Source of the DNA: CAYFQB01 sp964345225
GTDB taxonomy: Bacteria > Nitrospirota > Thermodesulfovibrionia > Thermodesulfovibrionales > UBA6898
Reading direction: 5' to 3'
Length of the DNA stretch: 64,000 nt
Assembly: GCA_964345225.1 (NCBI GenBank)
Contig: CAYFQB010000016.1
Coordinates: forward strand, 1-64,000
Below the pieces are notes generated by a model, which was not told the DNA's origin, searched no databases, and saw only the letters and a program-made list of their open reading frames with translations. The translations under genes and the position numbers were made by a program. Below are positions 17,330-26,538 of the stretch, one piece after another. Within the stretch, counting starts at the first letter, position 1; the number at the start of each line of letters is the position of its first letter.

Positions 17330-18571
17330 TCACAGACCCTCTTCTATTTTTCCAAGAGCCTCCTCAAAAGAGGTAAGATTTGGTTTTATATAATGTGGTG
17401 AAATAGTATGTCCTTTTAAAGCCTCTTGAGTCTTAAGACCATTACCTGTAATACAAATAGCGGTAATTTCATTTTTTTTGATCTTACCTGTTTCAATAAG
17501 TTTTTTAGTAACAGCTAATGTTACACCCCCTGCTGTCTCTGAAAAAATGCCTTCTGTTTTTGCAAGAAGTTTTATAAACTCAATAATCTCATCATCAGTC
17601 ACATCCTCTGCATATCCACCAGTTTCTGTAACAACCTGAGTTGCATAAAACCCGTCAGCAGGATTGCCTATTGCAAGAGACTTTGCTATTGTATCCGGCT
17701 TAACCGGTCTAATAATATCGGTTCCCTGTTTTATTGCCGTAGATATCGGAGAGCATCCTGCAGCCTGTGCAGCAAATACTTTTGTGTGAAGTTCTTTGAT
17801 AATCCCGATATCTTTTAATTCCTTAAAGCTCTTCCATATTTTTGTAAGCAGTGAACCGCTCGCACATGGTACCACAACGTTGTCAGGTGCTTTCCAACCA
17901 AGCTGTTCTACAATCTCAAAACCCAGTGTTTTTGAACCTTCGGCATAAAAAGGTCTTATATTAATATTAACAAAAGCCCACTTGTATTTATTTGCGATCT
18001 CACTGCAAAGCCTGTTTACCTCATCATAATTGCCATCCACAGCAATAAGGTTAGGTTCATAAATAAGCGAGGCTGTTATCTTGCTAGCCTCAAGTGATGC
18101 AGGGATAAAAATAAATCTTTTAAATCCTGCCGTTGCCCCATGAGCTGAAACAGAATGTGCAAGATTACCCGTTGATGCACAGGCAACTGTATCAAAACCA
18201 AATTCTCTCGCCTTGGTTAAAGCAACTGATACAACTCTATCCTTAAATGAGAGCGATGGATGAACTACAGTATCATCTTTTATATATAGCTGATTAATGC
18301 CAAGCACCCTTGCAAGATTATCTGCCTTTATAAGAGGAGTAAATCCAGAATTTAAACCAGCAAGGGGCTCTCCCTCAATTGGCAGAAGCTCCCTGTATCT
18401 CCATAGGCTCTCTTTACGCTGTTCTATCTTTTTCCTGGTTATTGCCTTTGAAATGCTTTTATAATCATAAGCCACTTCGAGCGGGCCGAAACAGAACTCA
18501 CAGACATAAACCGGGTCAACAGGATATTCTCTTCCACATTCTCTGCATTTAAGACCTTTTACATAACCCAT
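17330..18571 (-). CDS. thrC: Threonine synthase paralogue with N-terminal zinc ribbon
   Basis: 413 aa, PLP fold-type II. The N-terminus carries CRECG and CEFC, a zinc ribbon found in the archaeal/plant-type threonine synthases. Then SGFTPLI, the PLP lysine in SLSFKDRVV, and ACASTGNLAHSVS. It is the second threonine synthase homologue in 2 kb. Its partners (ubiquitin-like carrier, NIL protein) suggest it may act in, or have been recruited to, a sulfur-incorporating step on O-phosphohomoserine; ordinary threonine synthesis is the alternative. AAGGA lies upstream of the ATG. Confidence 0.88.
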   Translation of the reverse strand: MGYVKGLKCRECGREYPVDPVYVCEFCFGPLEVAYDYKSISKAITRKKIEQRKESLWRYRELLPIEGEPLAGLNSGFTPLIKADNLARVLGINQLYIKDDTVVHPSLSFKDRVVSVALTKAREFGFDTVACASTGNLAHSVSAHGATAGFKRFIFIPASLEASKITASLIYEPNLIAVDGNYDEVNRLCSEIANKYKWAFVNINIRPFYAEGSKTLGFEIVEQLGWKAPDNVVVPCASGSLLTKIWKSFKELKDIGIIKELHTKVFAAQAAGCSPISTAIKQGTDIIRPVKPDTIAKSLAIGNPADGFYATQVVTETGGYAEDVTDDEIIEFIKLLAKTEGIFSETAGGVTLAVTKKLIETGKIKKNEITAICITGNGLKTQEALKGHTISPHYIKPNLTSFEEALGKIEEGL

Positions 18572-18975
18572 ATGATTTTCCTTCAGGGAATGAGTTTTTA
18601 ATTATTTTACTTTAAATTAACTTATAATTTAAAGGAATTTGTAGCAATTCCTTTAGAAGAATGAATCTTTAATCGTCTATAGGTTACGTCTTACGGTAAC
18701 GGTTACGAAGGCCGTATCGGTTATCGGTTAGGTCTTTAGTATCAAACGAAAACCTCTTTCTATAATTGTTATTAACCCCAAAAATGCATTTACAACAATT
18801 ATACATTTTATATAGTTGGGCATGTTTCTTGAGCGGACACAGGGAAATTTTTGGCTAAAAATTTCCCTCGAGGGAGCGAAAGGAATATGTCCAACTACTT
18901 AATCTACCAACTCTTTATTAAAATTTAACTGAAATGCATTTTAGGGTAATAGGCTGGTTAATTGCGAGGACGGTT
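18572..18975. repeat. Intergenic region with TTACG array
   Basis: About 400 bp between minus-strand genes. At 18675-18740 lies a heptad-like array containing repeated GGTTACG, TCTTACG and ATCGGTT and the core ACGAAGGCCGT. The block 18682-18715 corresponds to 39722-39749 and to the reverse complement of 112-146. A long palindrome (18813-18897) is listed separately. No gene is visible. Confidence 0.65.
18813..18897. repeat. 85-bp nested palindrome (REP/MITE-like)
   Basis: The outer arms TAGTTGGGCAT (18813-18823) and ATGTCCAACTA (18887-18897) pair with one mismatch. The inner arms AGGGAAATTTTT (18841-18852) and AAAAATTTCCCT (18857-18868) pair perfectly around a 4-base loop. The sides between them are only partly complementary. 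The form is that of a non-autonomous palindromic mobile repeat or a long structured RNA. No T tract follows, so it is a poor intrinsic terminator. No second copy was noticed in the window. Confidence 0.6.
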
Positions 18976-20067
18976 TTAATATATATCACTAAAAATAGTT
19001 ACTCTAATTCTTTCCCTTTTTTGTACTTTGATTGCCATCTTAGAAGATTCTCCCCTTTTTTCAAATCTCCCGATTAAAACTCTGTATATTACTTTATTAT
19101 CATTTGTTCTTCCTTCGTTAATAAAAGTCTCATACCCCTTTTCTTTATATCTTTTTGTAAGATCATCTGCATTATTTTTATCCATGAATGCTCCGATCTG
19201 AACTGAATAAAACTTTTTTCCAGACGGCTTTGTATCAGCAGAAGCAGCCTTTACAGGCTCTTTTTCTTCAATGGATTGCTGTTTTTCCTGTATTTCCATT
19301 GAAGAAACTTCTTTGTCTACATGTTGCTGAACCGGAGGGGTGGTCTTGACAACATCCGGTATTATAAACTCTGTTTCCCGAAAGAAACTTCTATAACTTA
19401 TAATCCCCGCTGCCAGAATTAAAATTATTGTGATAATAATAACAGGTACAAGAACTTTGATATTCTTACGTCCTTTTGTTATGTCAACTTTTGATGGATA
19501 AATCTTCTCGGTCTCAAGTACTTGTTGTTCTTTTTCAGGTTCAACTTCTTCGCTTACCTTATCTGTTTCAGGTGTATCAAAAATATCCATGCTTTCAGTA
19601 TAATTCTCTTTAATATCAACAACTTGCTCTTCTTTTTTAAAGTCCTCTATTAGTATTTCTTTATCTTCCTCTTCAACCGGCTGGTAAACATAGGACTTCA
19701 TCGTCAAGACTTCTTCAGTATTTCTTTTAAGTTCATCGGGATTAAGAGGCTTTTTAAGAAAACTGGCTATGCCATAAAAAGAGGTATCTACGGAATCCAG
19801 AACACCTTCATCGGATGCTAGAATGACTATAGGTATACTTTTCATTGATTTTATATCATGAATCATCTTGCATATTTCGAGACCGCCTGCACCTGTAGAG
19901 TCGGTATCCACAAAGATCAAAGACGGGTTCAATTTCTGCGCCATAGCGGCTCCTTCATCTCTGCCAATAGCTGTAAAAACAAGATAGCCTTCCGTCTCAA
20001 GTGTTGATAGAATTTTCTCTTCAGTCTCGTTGTCTGTATCTATTAAAAGAACCGTTTCGCCTGCCAT
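18976..20067 (-). CDS. Receiver domain - transmembrane helix - SPOR domain protein
   Basis: 363 aa with an unusual order. Residues 1-120 form a CheY-like receiver: acidic D10/D12, phospho-acceptor D54 (FVDTD), S85 and K105 (FLKKP). An acidic linker (130-200) leads to one transmembrane helix (204-224), a charged periplasmic linker, and a C-terminal SPOR domain (about 285-355, KFYSVQIGAFMDKNNA). SPOR domains bind glycan strands stripped of stem peptides by amidases at division septa. The receiver would face the cytoplasm and the SPOR domain the periplasm, so phosphorylation and wall state could be linked across the membrane. The gene follows the MamK-like actin and an amidase in the same direction. 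GGGGTG precedes the ATG. The kinase is unknown. Confidence 0.85.
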   Translation of the reverse strand: MAGETVLLIDTDNETEEKILSTLETEGYLVFTAIGRDEGAAMAQKLNPSLIFVDTDSTGAGGLEICKMIHDIKSMKSIPIVILASDEGVLDSVDTSFYGIASFLKKPLNPDELKRNTEEVLTMKSYVYQPVEEEDKEILIEDFKKEEQVVDIKENYTESMDIFDTPETDKVSEEVEPEKEQQVLETEKIYPSKVDITKGRKNIKVLVPVIIITIILILAAGIISYRSFFRETEFIIPDVVKTTPPVQQHVDKEVSSMEIQEKQQSIEEKEPVKAASADTKPSGKKFYSVQIGAFMDKNNADDLTKRYKEKGYETFINEGRTNDNKVIYRVLIGRFEKRGESSKMAIKVQKRERIRVTIFSDIY

Positions 20068-20181
20068 AATTAATCACCCCTTTATACATTATCTTTAATA
20101 GGTAACAAATCATGTATCATAGCAGCAAATGTTCTGATAATAAACATATAATCTAAACATTTCCACGAAAGAACCAATATC

Positions 20182-21213
20182 CTACAGTTGCTCCCAGTAC
20201 TTAGAAGGCATATCCTTAGCAAGCTTGAGTGCACCATCTGCACCAGCGAAGAGAGGGTCTTCTACACATGTTACATTACAGGAGCCGTATTCTTTAAGAG
20301 AATTATGTATATAGTCACGCAAGCCCCTGATCAGGCTGCCGCCTCCTGCAATAACAATGTTGTTTTTAATCTTTACCTGAAATTCCGGGTCAAACCTTGC
20401 TATCATCTCTATTGTTGTATCTATTATTGCAGGGAGAATACTTTCACAGGCGCGTCTTACTTCATTCTTGATCTCATGTATAACGGGTTTACCGTCAACC
20501 GGAAGCTCCACGTTGATTTCTTCAGGCACATCACCTACAAAACTGTATTTTTCCTTGAACTGACGAACCATATTTTTATTAAACTTCGAGTTAGGATATT
20601 TTTCACTAAGATAGCTGTAAAGCTGCTCATCAATATAATCACCTGCGGTAAGTATAGTCTTCTGGTCTTCCTCAGTTGGTATTGACCCGTGCATAATACA
20701 GAAGTCAGTTGTACCAGCTCCCGTATCTATTACAAGTGCATTACTCAAAAGATTCAATCCGTAAGCTACTGCAAAAGGTTCTGATACAACCAGTAATGAA
20801 TGCACAAATTCTGACACGGCATTTCTTATAGCGATTTTATTCACTTTAAGGGTATCGGCAGGAACACCAACTACTGCATGTATCTTCTTTTCGGTTTCAG
20901 GTCCAATAAGTTCGATCAGATGTTTGATGATCTCTTTAACTGCCTCTTCACTTCTCTCGATACCTTCTTTGATGACACCGTGTTCGAGCGGCCTGCAGAG
21001 GTCAAGCGATAGTCTATGTTCAAGTGCATCAGAACCAAACAGGACGGGTTTCCTTACAACCTTTAGAGCTATAAAATCTCTGGGCCAGCCAACATAACTT
21101 TCAATCCATTCCCTTTCATTATTGCTGGCAGAGATTGAACTTCTAGATGTACCAAGATCAATTCCGACAAACAAGATACTATCATCCTTCTTTGAAGTGT
21201 CTTTTTGCTTCAT
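20182..21213 (-). CDS. MamK-like bacterial actin
   Basis: 343 aa, actin/Hsp70 ATPase fold. Phosphate loop 1 (GIDLGTSRS, 17-25), phosphate loop 2 (VIDTGAGTTDF) and the adenosine motif (IVIAGGGSLIRG) are intact. The C-terminal segment VEDPLFAGADGALKLA followed by PSKYWEQL, the central LLVVSEPFAVAYGL and the length closely resemble MamK, the actin that aligns magnetosomes in Magnetospirillum (from memory, not aligned). MreB lacks this tail. No mamA, B, M, Q or other magnetosome gene is in the window. It overlaps the amidase gene by 32 bp and has a strong AGGAGAGGAG ribosome site. The likely role is a filament positioning an envelope or organelle structure. Confidence 0.85.
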   Translation of the reverse strand: MKQKDTSKKDDSILFVGIDLGTSRSSISASNNEREWIESYVGWPRDFIALKVVRKPVLFGSDALEHRLSLDLCRPLEHGVIKEGIERSEEAVKEIIKHLIELIGPETEKKIHAVVGVPADTLKVNKIAIRNAVSEFVHSLLVVSEPFAVAYGLNLLSNALVIDTGAGTTDFCIMHGSIPTEEDQKTILTAGDYIDEQLYSYLSEKYPNSKFNKNMVRQFKEKYSFVGDVPEEINVELPVDGKPVIHEIKNEVRRACESILPAIIDTTIEMIARFDPEFQVKIKNNIVIAGGGSLIRGLRDYIHNSLKEYGSCNVTCVEDPLFAGADGALKLAKDMPSKYWEQL

Positions 21214-22231
21214 AATTCTCCTCTCCTTTATTTAAATAGCCCAAAATCCCTGATTCAAGGTGCCCTGCAATATTTTCTCTATGATGTTCGGTGTTAAGTT
21301 TTATTTCTTCCTCCATGTTACTCAAGCACGACACCTCCACTAACACGGCAGGCACATCTACACCAAGCAGAACAACAAAAGGTGCTCTCTTTATCCCGTA
21401 ATCATAAACATTTCTGCCATGTTTCCTGCTGTTTAAAAAGAGACTTTTCTGTATAGATACAGCCAGCTTATTCGATTCCTGAAGTTTTAATGTATCACCA
21501 ATTTTTTCTATAATGTCCTTAAAATCATTTAAGCCATAATGTGAACCTACGTTCTCCTGCTCTGCGAGTTTCAGAATTTTATCATCTGAAGTAGGTCCGA
21601 AATAATAAGTTTCTATAATGTTTATAGGTTTATTAGGAAGGTAGTTCAAGTGAATAGATATAAAAAGATCAGTCCTGCTTAAACGGGTAAGCTCCACCCT
21701 CTCGCTGAGAGGCATTGTTATATCTTCCCTACGGGTCATCATAACGTTATAACCATATTTTTTAAGATTCTTCTGGAGTCTCTTGGCAATATCAAGCGTT
21801 ATATCTTTTTCCATGGTTTTCATCTTTCCTATAGTCCCGGTATCTGAACCACCGTGTCCGGGATCTATCATGATTGTCCTTACTTCAAGCCCGAAAATGC
21901 GACTCAGCAGTATATCAGTTCTGCTAATGAAGTCATTATAATCTGATGGGCTTATTGAACCCGGCATGATCTTAAAAGAAGTCTTCTGAACATTGGGGTT
22001 TGCCTTTACATGACTCTCCTCTAATAATGATACATTTAAATAATCCCAGCGGAGCAGAATAAATAGTATCGCAAAAGAAATGATCAAGACAGGTATCTTC
22101 AGGAAAGAAATTTTTTTCTTTGATATTATGTAAGATTTTTTGCCAACAATTCTCAGGTTATCCTCATATACAGCTTTAAGAATTGCATTCCTGGCTTTTA
22201 ATTCCCTTCTCTTTGATAACTTAGATAACAT
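21182..22231 (-). CDS. Membrane-anchored N-acetylmuramoyl-L-alanine amidase (Amidase_3)
   Basis: 349 aa. A basic cytoplasmic tail of about 43 residues is followed by one transmembrane helix (44-60), a linker and an Amidase_3 domain (about 117-335). Zinc ligands are visible: H126 in DPGHGG, E141 in MEKD and H194 in SIHLN. The catalytic glutamate is in VLVEVSCLSN. The enzyme removes stem peptides from peptidoglycan, producing the denuded glycan that SPOR domains recognise. AmiC-type enzymes are usually exported with AMIN domains; here a membrane anchor replaces AMIN. The 3' end overlaps the MamK-like gene, which suggests the two products are made together. Confidence 0.92.
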   Translation of the reverse strand: MLSKLSKRRELKARNAILKAVYEDNLRIVGKKSYIISKKKISFLKIPVLIISFAILFILLRWDYLNVSLLEESHVKANPNVQKTSFKIMPGSISPSDYNDFISRTDILLSRIFGLEVRTIMIDPGHGGSDTGTIGKMKTMEKDITLDIAKRLQKNLKKYGYNVMMTRREDITMPLSERVELTRLSRTDLFISIHLNYLPNKPINIIETYYFGPTSDDKILKLAEQENVGSHYGLNDFKDIIEKIGDTLKLQESNKLAVSIQKSLFLNSRKHGRNVYDYGIKRAPFVVLLGVDVPAVLVEVSCLSNMEEEIKLNTEHHRENIAGHLESGILGYLNKGEENYEAKRHFKEG

Positions 22232-22281
22232 ATACTCGAAATAACTGTAACAGCATATTTAAAAAAATTCAAATAATATTG

Positions 22282-23046
22282 CTATTCCTTCTCTTTTGCC
22301 TCATCCCAGATTGCATCCATCTCTGCAATTGTCATGTCCGAAAGCTTTCTTCCGCTCTTTTCAGCTGTCATTTCCATATATCTGAACCGCCTTATGAATT
22401 TTTTAATTGTCTTTTTAAGGGCATCCTCGGGTTCAACCCCTATAAATCTCGATATATTTACCAGCATAAATAGAATATCACCAAACTCGTGCTCTATTTC
22501 ATCCTTTTTCTTTTCTTTTATTGCATTCTTTAACTCTTTGAGTTCTTCATTAAGCTTTTCAATTACGTCCTCTATCCGTTCCCAGTCAAATCCAACCTTT
22601 GCAACCCTCTCTTGAAGCCTCCGGGCGTGAAGCAGGGAAGGTAGCGATTTCGGTACACCGTCTATTAACGATTCCCGATGTTTTCCCTCTCTTTTCTTCT
22701 GAGCCTCCCAGTGCTCAAGGACTTCTTCAGAAGTCTTGTATTTAGCATCACCGAAAACATGCGGATGCCTTGTTATGATTTTATTGCTGACTTTGTCAAG
22801 CACGTCAGACATATCAAAGTCGTCTTTTTCCCTTGCTATTTGACACTGTAATACTACCTGGAACAGGAGATCGCCTAGTTCTTCCTTAATAGAATCGGTA
22901 TTTTTCTCATCTATCGCTTCAAGAACTTCATAAACCTCTTCGATTATAAAAGGTTTAAGAGACTCCCTTGTCTGCTCCTTATCCCACGGGCAGCCTTTCT
23001 CTCCGCGCAGTGCAGATACTATTTCTAAAAATTTATAAAAATCCAT
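22282..23046 (-). CDS. mazG: Nucleoside triphosphate pyrophosphohydrolase MazG
   Basis: 254 aa with two tandem MazG domains. The first carries EEVYEVLEA and EELGDLLFQ; the second EFGDILFML. These are the metal-binding ExxED-type helices. MazG hydrolyses dNTPs and NTPs, cleansing oxidised nucleotides or moderating ppGpp levels in E. coli. It lies 50 bp upstream of the amidase gene on the same strand and may head that transcript. Length is normal for the long form. Confidence 0.95.
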   Translation of the reverse strand: MDFYKFLEIVSALRGEKGCPWDKEQTRESLKPFIIEEVYEVLEAIDEKNTDSIKEELGDLLFQVVLQCQIAREKDDFDMSDVLDKVSNKIITRHPHVFGDAKYKTSEEVLEHWEAQKKREGKHRESLIDGVPKSLPSLLHARRLQERVAKVGFDWERIEDVIEKLNEELKELKNAIKEKKKDEIEHEFGDILFMLVNISRFIGVEPEDALKKTIKKFIRRFRYMEMTAEKSGRKLSDMTIAEMDAIWDEAKEKE

Positions 23047-23294
23047 CAGGTTTTATAATATACGATTTTGATAAATAAAGGATGAATAAAGGGACACTTC
23101 CCATATTTTTATATTTCGATGAAATCGCCAAACCAGAGGCAGAGTAGAATATCAGTTAAATCCTTAAAATTTCAATCATATGGTCAAATTAAATCAATGG
23201 CTGACCTTACTGAACAAAATTTCTCAGGCCCTCGTATTTCATGGAATTCTTTTGATAGTTGCACTTTCATTGTCTTATTATTTAATATTCTTTT

Positions 23295-25871
23295 ATGATG
23301 GAACTCACACCTTTAATGAAACAGTATTTCAGTATCAAAGAAAAATACAGCGATGCCATTATTTTTTTCAGACTTGGAGATTTCTATGAAATGTTTGGTG
23401 AAGATGCAGAAAAAGCATCAAGAATTCTTCAGATAGCACTGACAACAAGAGATAAATCCAAAGATAAACCTATCCCGATGTGTGGCATACCTTACTTCGC
23501 ATCAGAGTCATATATAACCAAATTGATAAAAGCCGGTTGCAAGGTTGCGGTCTGCGAGCAGATGGAGGATCCCAAAGAGACAAAGGGTATAGTACAGAGA
23601 GAAGTGGTCAGGGTAATCACTCCAGGTACACACACGCCAGAAAATCCCAAAGAAAATACGTATGTTGTCAGCCTCATGCCGGCAGGCAGTAAACATGGTA
23701 TAGCTGCAGCCGATATCTCAACAGGGGAGTTCATAGTCTTTGAGACTGAAGAAAATATCGAAGACGAGGTCAGCAGGTTTGAGCCAAAAGAGATTCTTAT
23801 GCCGTCAAGTATCAGAGGTAACATTCATTATAGAGAGGTTCTTTCAGAATTTCATATTTCATGTATGGATGACTGGTGCTACGACTATACAGAGGCTTAT
23901 AAGACATTACTAAAACACTTCAAAGTCTCATCACTTGAAGGATACGGATGCGAAGGGTTATCATCTGCGATTTCTGCAGCAGGTTCTCTTATTTGCTACC
24001 TGGAAGAAACACAGAAAGGTCTTATAAACTTTAAAAGAATTGCTACTCTTACGCGCACTACAAATTTGTTTATGGATGCTGCAACACAACGCAATCTCGA
24101 ATTAACTCATAACCTCAAAGACAACTCGCGCGAAGGAACACTTCTCCAAGTCCTGGACGAAACATTGACACCCATGGGCGGCCGATTTCTTAGAGCTTCG
24201 CTGCTCCGTCCCCTGTTTGATACTTCGGATATAAGAACACGGCATGATGCTGTAGAATACCTCATTGATGATTTTGAACTGCTTGAAGAACTCCGCACTG
24301 CTTTAAGAAAAGTGCTAGACCTGGAAAGATTATGCTCGAAAGTCTTAACCGGTAGCGCAAATGCCAGAGATCTTATTGCTATAAAAAATTCCATATCGTA
24401 TCTTCCGGCCATAAAAAAATCACTTTCAACATCAAAGGAATATTATCTTAAATCGTTATCTGATGAAATAACAAACTTCTCTGACCTCAGAGATCTACTG
24501 GAGAAAAGCATAGTAGACAGCCCGCCCATAAGTATTAGAGATGGGGGTATTATCAAAGAAAGATATAATGATGAAATAGATACCCTTAGAGATATGACTG
24601 CAAAGGGCAGGAACTTTATTACTGAAATGGAACTGAGAGAAAAGAAGAGGACAGGAATATCTTCTCTCAAAATCTCCTATAACAAGATTTTTGGCTACTA
24701 TATCGAAGTCACAAAGCCTAACCTTGATATGGTTCCTGAAGATTATATCAGAAAACAGACCCTTGTCGGCAGTGAAAGATTCATAACACCGGAGCTTAAG
24801 GAATATGAAAACAAGGTTTTAGGCTCCGAGGAGAGACTGAAGAGTATCGAATATGAGATATTTCAGGAAATCCTCGTTGATGTAAAAGAAAATTCCGATT
24901 TTCTTTTAAAAACCGCAAGTGCATTGGCAGTCATTGATTTTTTGGCATCTCTATCGGTAGTTGCTAAACGATATCATTATATTAAGCCTGTCGTTGTTGA
25001 GGAAAGCATAATCGATATCTCTGATGGACGGCATCCTGTGCTTGAGCGTGTATTAACCGAAGAAAGATTCGTACCTAACAATACCTATATGGACACCTCT
25101 GACAACAGGATGATAATTCTCACCGGACCTAACATGGCAGGTAAGTCTACTTATATGAGGCAGGTTTCCCTTATTATACTGATGGCTCAGATGGGCAGCT
25201 TTGTACCTGCAACATCAGCAAGAATCGGAACAGCTGACAGAATATTTACACGCATAGGATCTTCTGATTTTCTTTCAAAGGGTCAGAGCACTTTTATGGT
25301 TGAGATGATAGAGGCATCAAATATTGTCAATAATGCAACTCCCAGGAGCCTAATAATTCTCGACGAAGTTGGCAAAGGAACTAGCACATTTGACGGAATA
25401 AGCATTGCTTGGGCAATAGCAGAACATATACTCAATAATATAAAGGCAAGAACGCTGTTTGCTACACATTATAATGAGCTAACCGAACTTGCCCTTACAC
25501 TTGATGGAGTAAAAAATTATAATGTATCTGTCAGGGAATGGGGAGATGAGATAATTTTCCTGAGAAAGATTGAAGAAGGACCCGCAGACAAAAGCTACGG
25601 CATACAGGTCGCAAGACTTGCCGGCATACCTGACAGTATTATAAGCAGGGCGAAAGAGGTTCTTAATAATCTTGAACATGAAGAACTCAATGAATTTGGC
25701 AAACCAAAATTTGCCAGTAAAAAATCAAAAAAACAAAAGGAGCAGCTTGACCTGTTCTCATCCGTGAATGAGCTGGTTGTGAATGAAATCATAAATCTTG
25801 ATATTGGCGGTCTTAAACCGGAAGATGCACTTTTAAAAATCATAGAGCTTAAGCAGAAGTTAAAATTCTAA
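23295..25871 (+). CDS. mutS: DNA mismatch repair protein MutS
   Basis: 858 aa. The mismatch-binding Phe-X-Glu motif is in GDFYEMFGEDA. Connector, lever and clamp domains follow. The ATPase has Walker A GPNMAGKSTYM, Walker B with LDEVGKGTSTFDG, and THYNEL. A helix-turn-helix dimerisation tail ends the protein. The start ATG-ATG lacks a strong ribosome site. It is divergent from mazG across about 250 bp in which only short AT-rich repeats are visible. mutL is not in the window. Confidence 0.97.
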   Translation: MMELTPLMKQYFSIKEKYSDAIIFFRLGDFYEMFGEDAEKASRILQIALTTRDKSKDKPIPMCGIPYFASESYITKLIKAGCKVAVCEQMEDPKETKGIVQREVVRVITPGTHTPENPKENTYVVSLMPAGSKHGIAAADISTGEFIVFETEENIEDEVSRFEPKEILMPSSIRGNIHYREVLSEFHISCMDDWCYDYTEAYKTLLKHFKVSSLEGYGCEGLSSAISAAGSLICYLEETQKGLINFKRIATLTRTTNLFMDAATQRNLELTHNLKDNSREGTLLQVLDETLTPMGGRFLRASLLRPLFDTSDIRTRHDAVEYLIDDFELLEELRTALRKVLDLERLCSKVLTGSANARDLIAIKNSISYLPAIKKSLSTSKEYYLKSLSDEITNFSDLRDLLEKSIVDSPPISIRDGGIIKERYNDEIDTLRDMTAKGRNFITEMELREKKRTGISSLKISYNKIFGYYIEVTKPNLDMVPEDYIRKQTLVGSERFITPELKEYENKVLGSEERLKSIEYEIFQEILVDVKENSDFLLKTASALAVIDFLASLSVVAKRYHYIKPVVVEESIIDISDGRHPVLERVLTEERFVPNNTYMDTSDNRMIILTGPNMAGKSTYMRQVSLIILMAQMGSFVPATSARIGTADRIFTRIGSSDFLSKGQSTFMVEMIEASNIVNNATPRSLIILDEVGKGTSTFDGISIAWAIAEHILNNIKARTLFATHYNELTELALTLDGVKNYNVSVREWGDEIIFLRKIEEGPADKSYGIQVARLAGIPDSIISRAKEVLNNLEHEELNEFGKPKFASKKSKKQKEQLDLFSSVNELVVNEIINLDIGGLKPEDALLKIIELKQKLKF

Positions 25872-25984
25872 TTTCTCTGAAAAAATATTTATGTTATATT
25901 TGATTATCTTAAAACTTTCTTGCAAAACCAAAAAGTGCTATGATAAAAATCAAAAGTATGAATATCTGGCAAAGGAGGTGAATA

Positions 25985-26371
25985 ATGAATCCTGATAACA
26001 TTAAATACCACAGAGAACATACATGGGTAATGGTCTCGGGAAATAAGGGGACTATTGGTATCACAGATTATGCACAGGACGCGCTTGGAGATATCGTTTA
26101 CATTGATCTGCCCGAGGTCGATAATACCATAGAAGCAAATACTGAAATCTCTGAGATAGAATCAACTAAAGCAACATCTTCTGTAATATCGCCAATAAGT
26201 GGAAGAATTATTGAAGTAAATGAAGAACTTTCTGAATCTCCGGAAATTATAAATGAAGACACTTACGGTAAAGGCTGGATAGCTGTAATTGAAATAGAAA
26301 ATTCATCTGAAATCGATGATCTAATGGATGCCTCCGATTATGAGAAATATATAGAGGAAGAAGCAAAATGA
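25985..26371 (+). CDS. gcvH: Glycine cleavage system H protein
   Basis: 128 aa lipoyl-carrier protein. The lipoylated lysine lies in EIESTKATSS (K about 58); the fold opens with YHREHTWVMV and GITDYAQDALGDIVYIDLPE. It shuttles aminomethyl groups in the glycine cleavage system and serves as a lipoate donor in some bacteria. gcvT and gcvP are not nearby, so it is a stand-alone copy; a lipoate relay role is possible. An AAGGAGG site lies upstream. Confidence 0.95.
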   Translation: MNPDNIKYHREHTWVMVSGNKGTIGITDYAQDALGDIVYIDLPEVDNTIEANTEISEIESTKATSSVISPISGRIIEVNEELSESPEIINEDTYGKGWIAVIEIENSSEIDDLMDASDYEKYIEEEAK

Positions 26372-26468
26372 TACTTTATACAAAAAACAGCAATTTATAT
26401 GAAAACAGACCTTTCATGTACGGGCAATGCTTAACCCACATGTACATCCTGTATTTTCAGGAGGTATA

Positions 26469-26519
26469 ATGGAATCAGTAGAATATGTGCATGCTGAATT
26501 AATCTATGCTATAGGATAA
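26469..26519 (+). CDS. Possible 16-codon leader peptide
   Basis: A very short frame (ATG at 26469, TAA ending 26519) preceded by a strong CAGGAGG ribosome site at optimal spacing, 19 nt before the ATG of the 459-aa gene, which itself lacks a good ribosome site. It could be a translational leader for that gene. There is no run of regulatory codons pointing to amino acid attenuation. Chance is a real alternative. Confidence 0.3.
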   Translation: MESVEYVHAELIYAIG

Positions 26520-26538
26520 TGAATAAAAAATAGCTAAA

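Noticed and set aside
18817..18832. Third sigma-54-like site in the palindrome
   Set aside because: GGCATG-N4-TTGAG matches the spacing, but lies inside the palindromic element, has a wrong first base and no plus-strand gene follows.
23180..23389. Small hydrophobic frame overlapping the mutS start
   Set aside because: Most of its 3' part lies inside mutS in another frame and there is no ribosome site.
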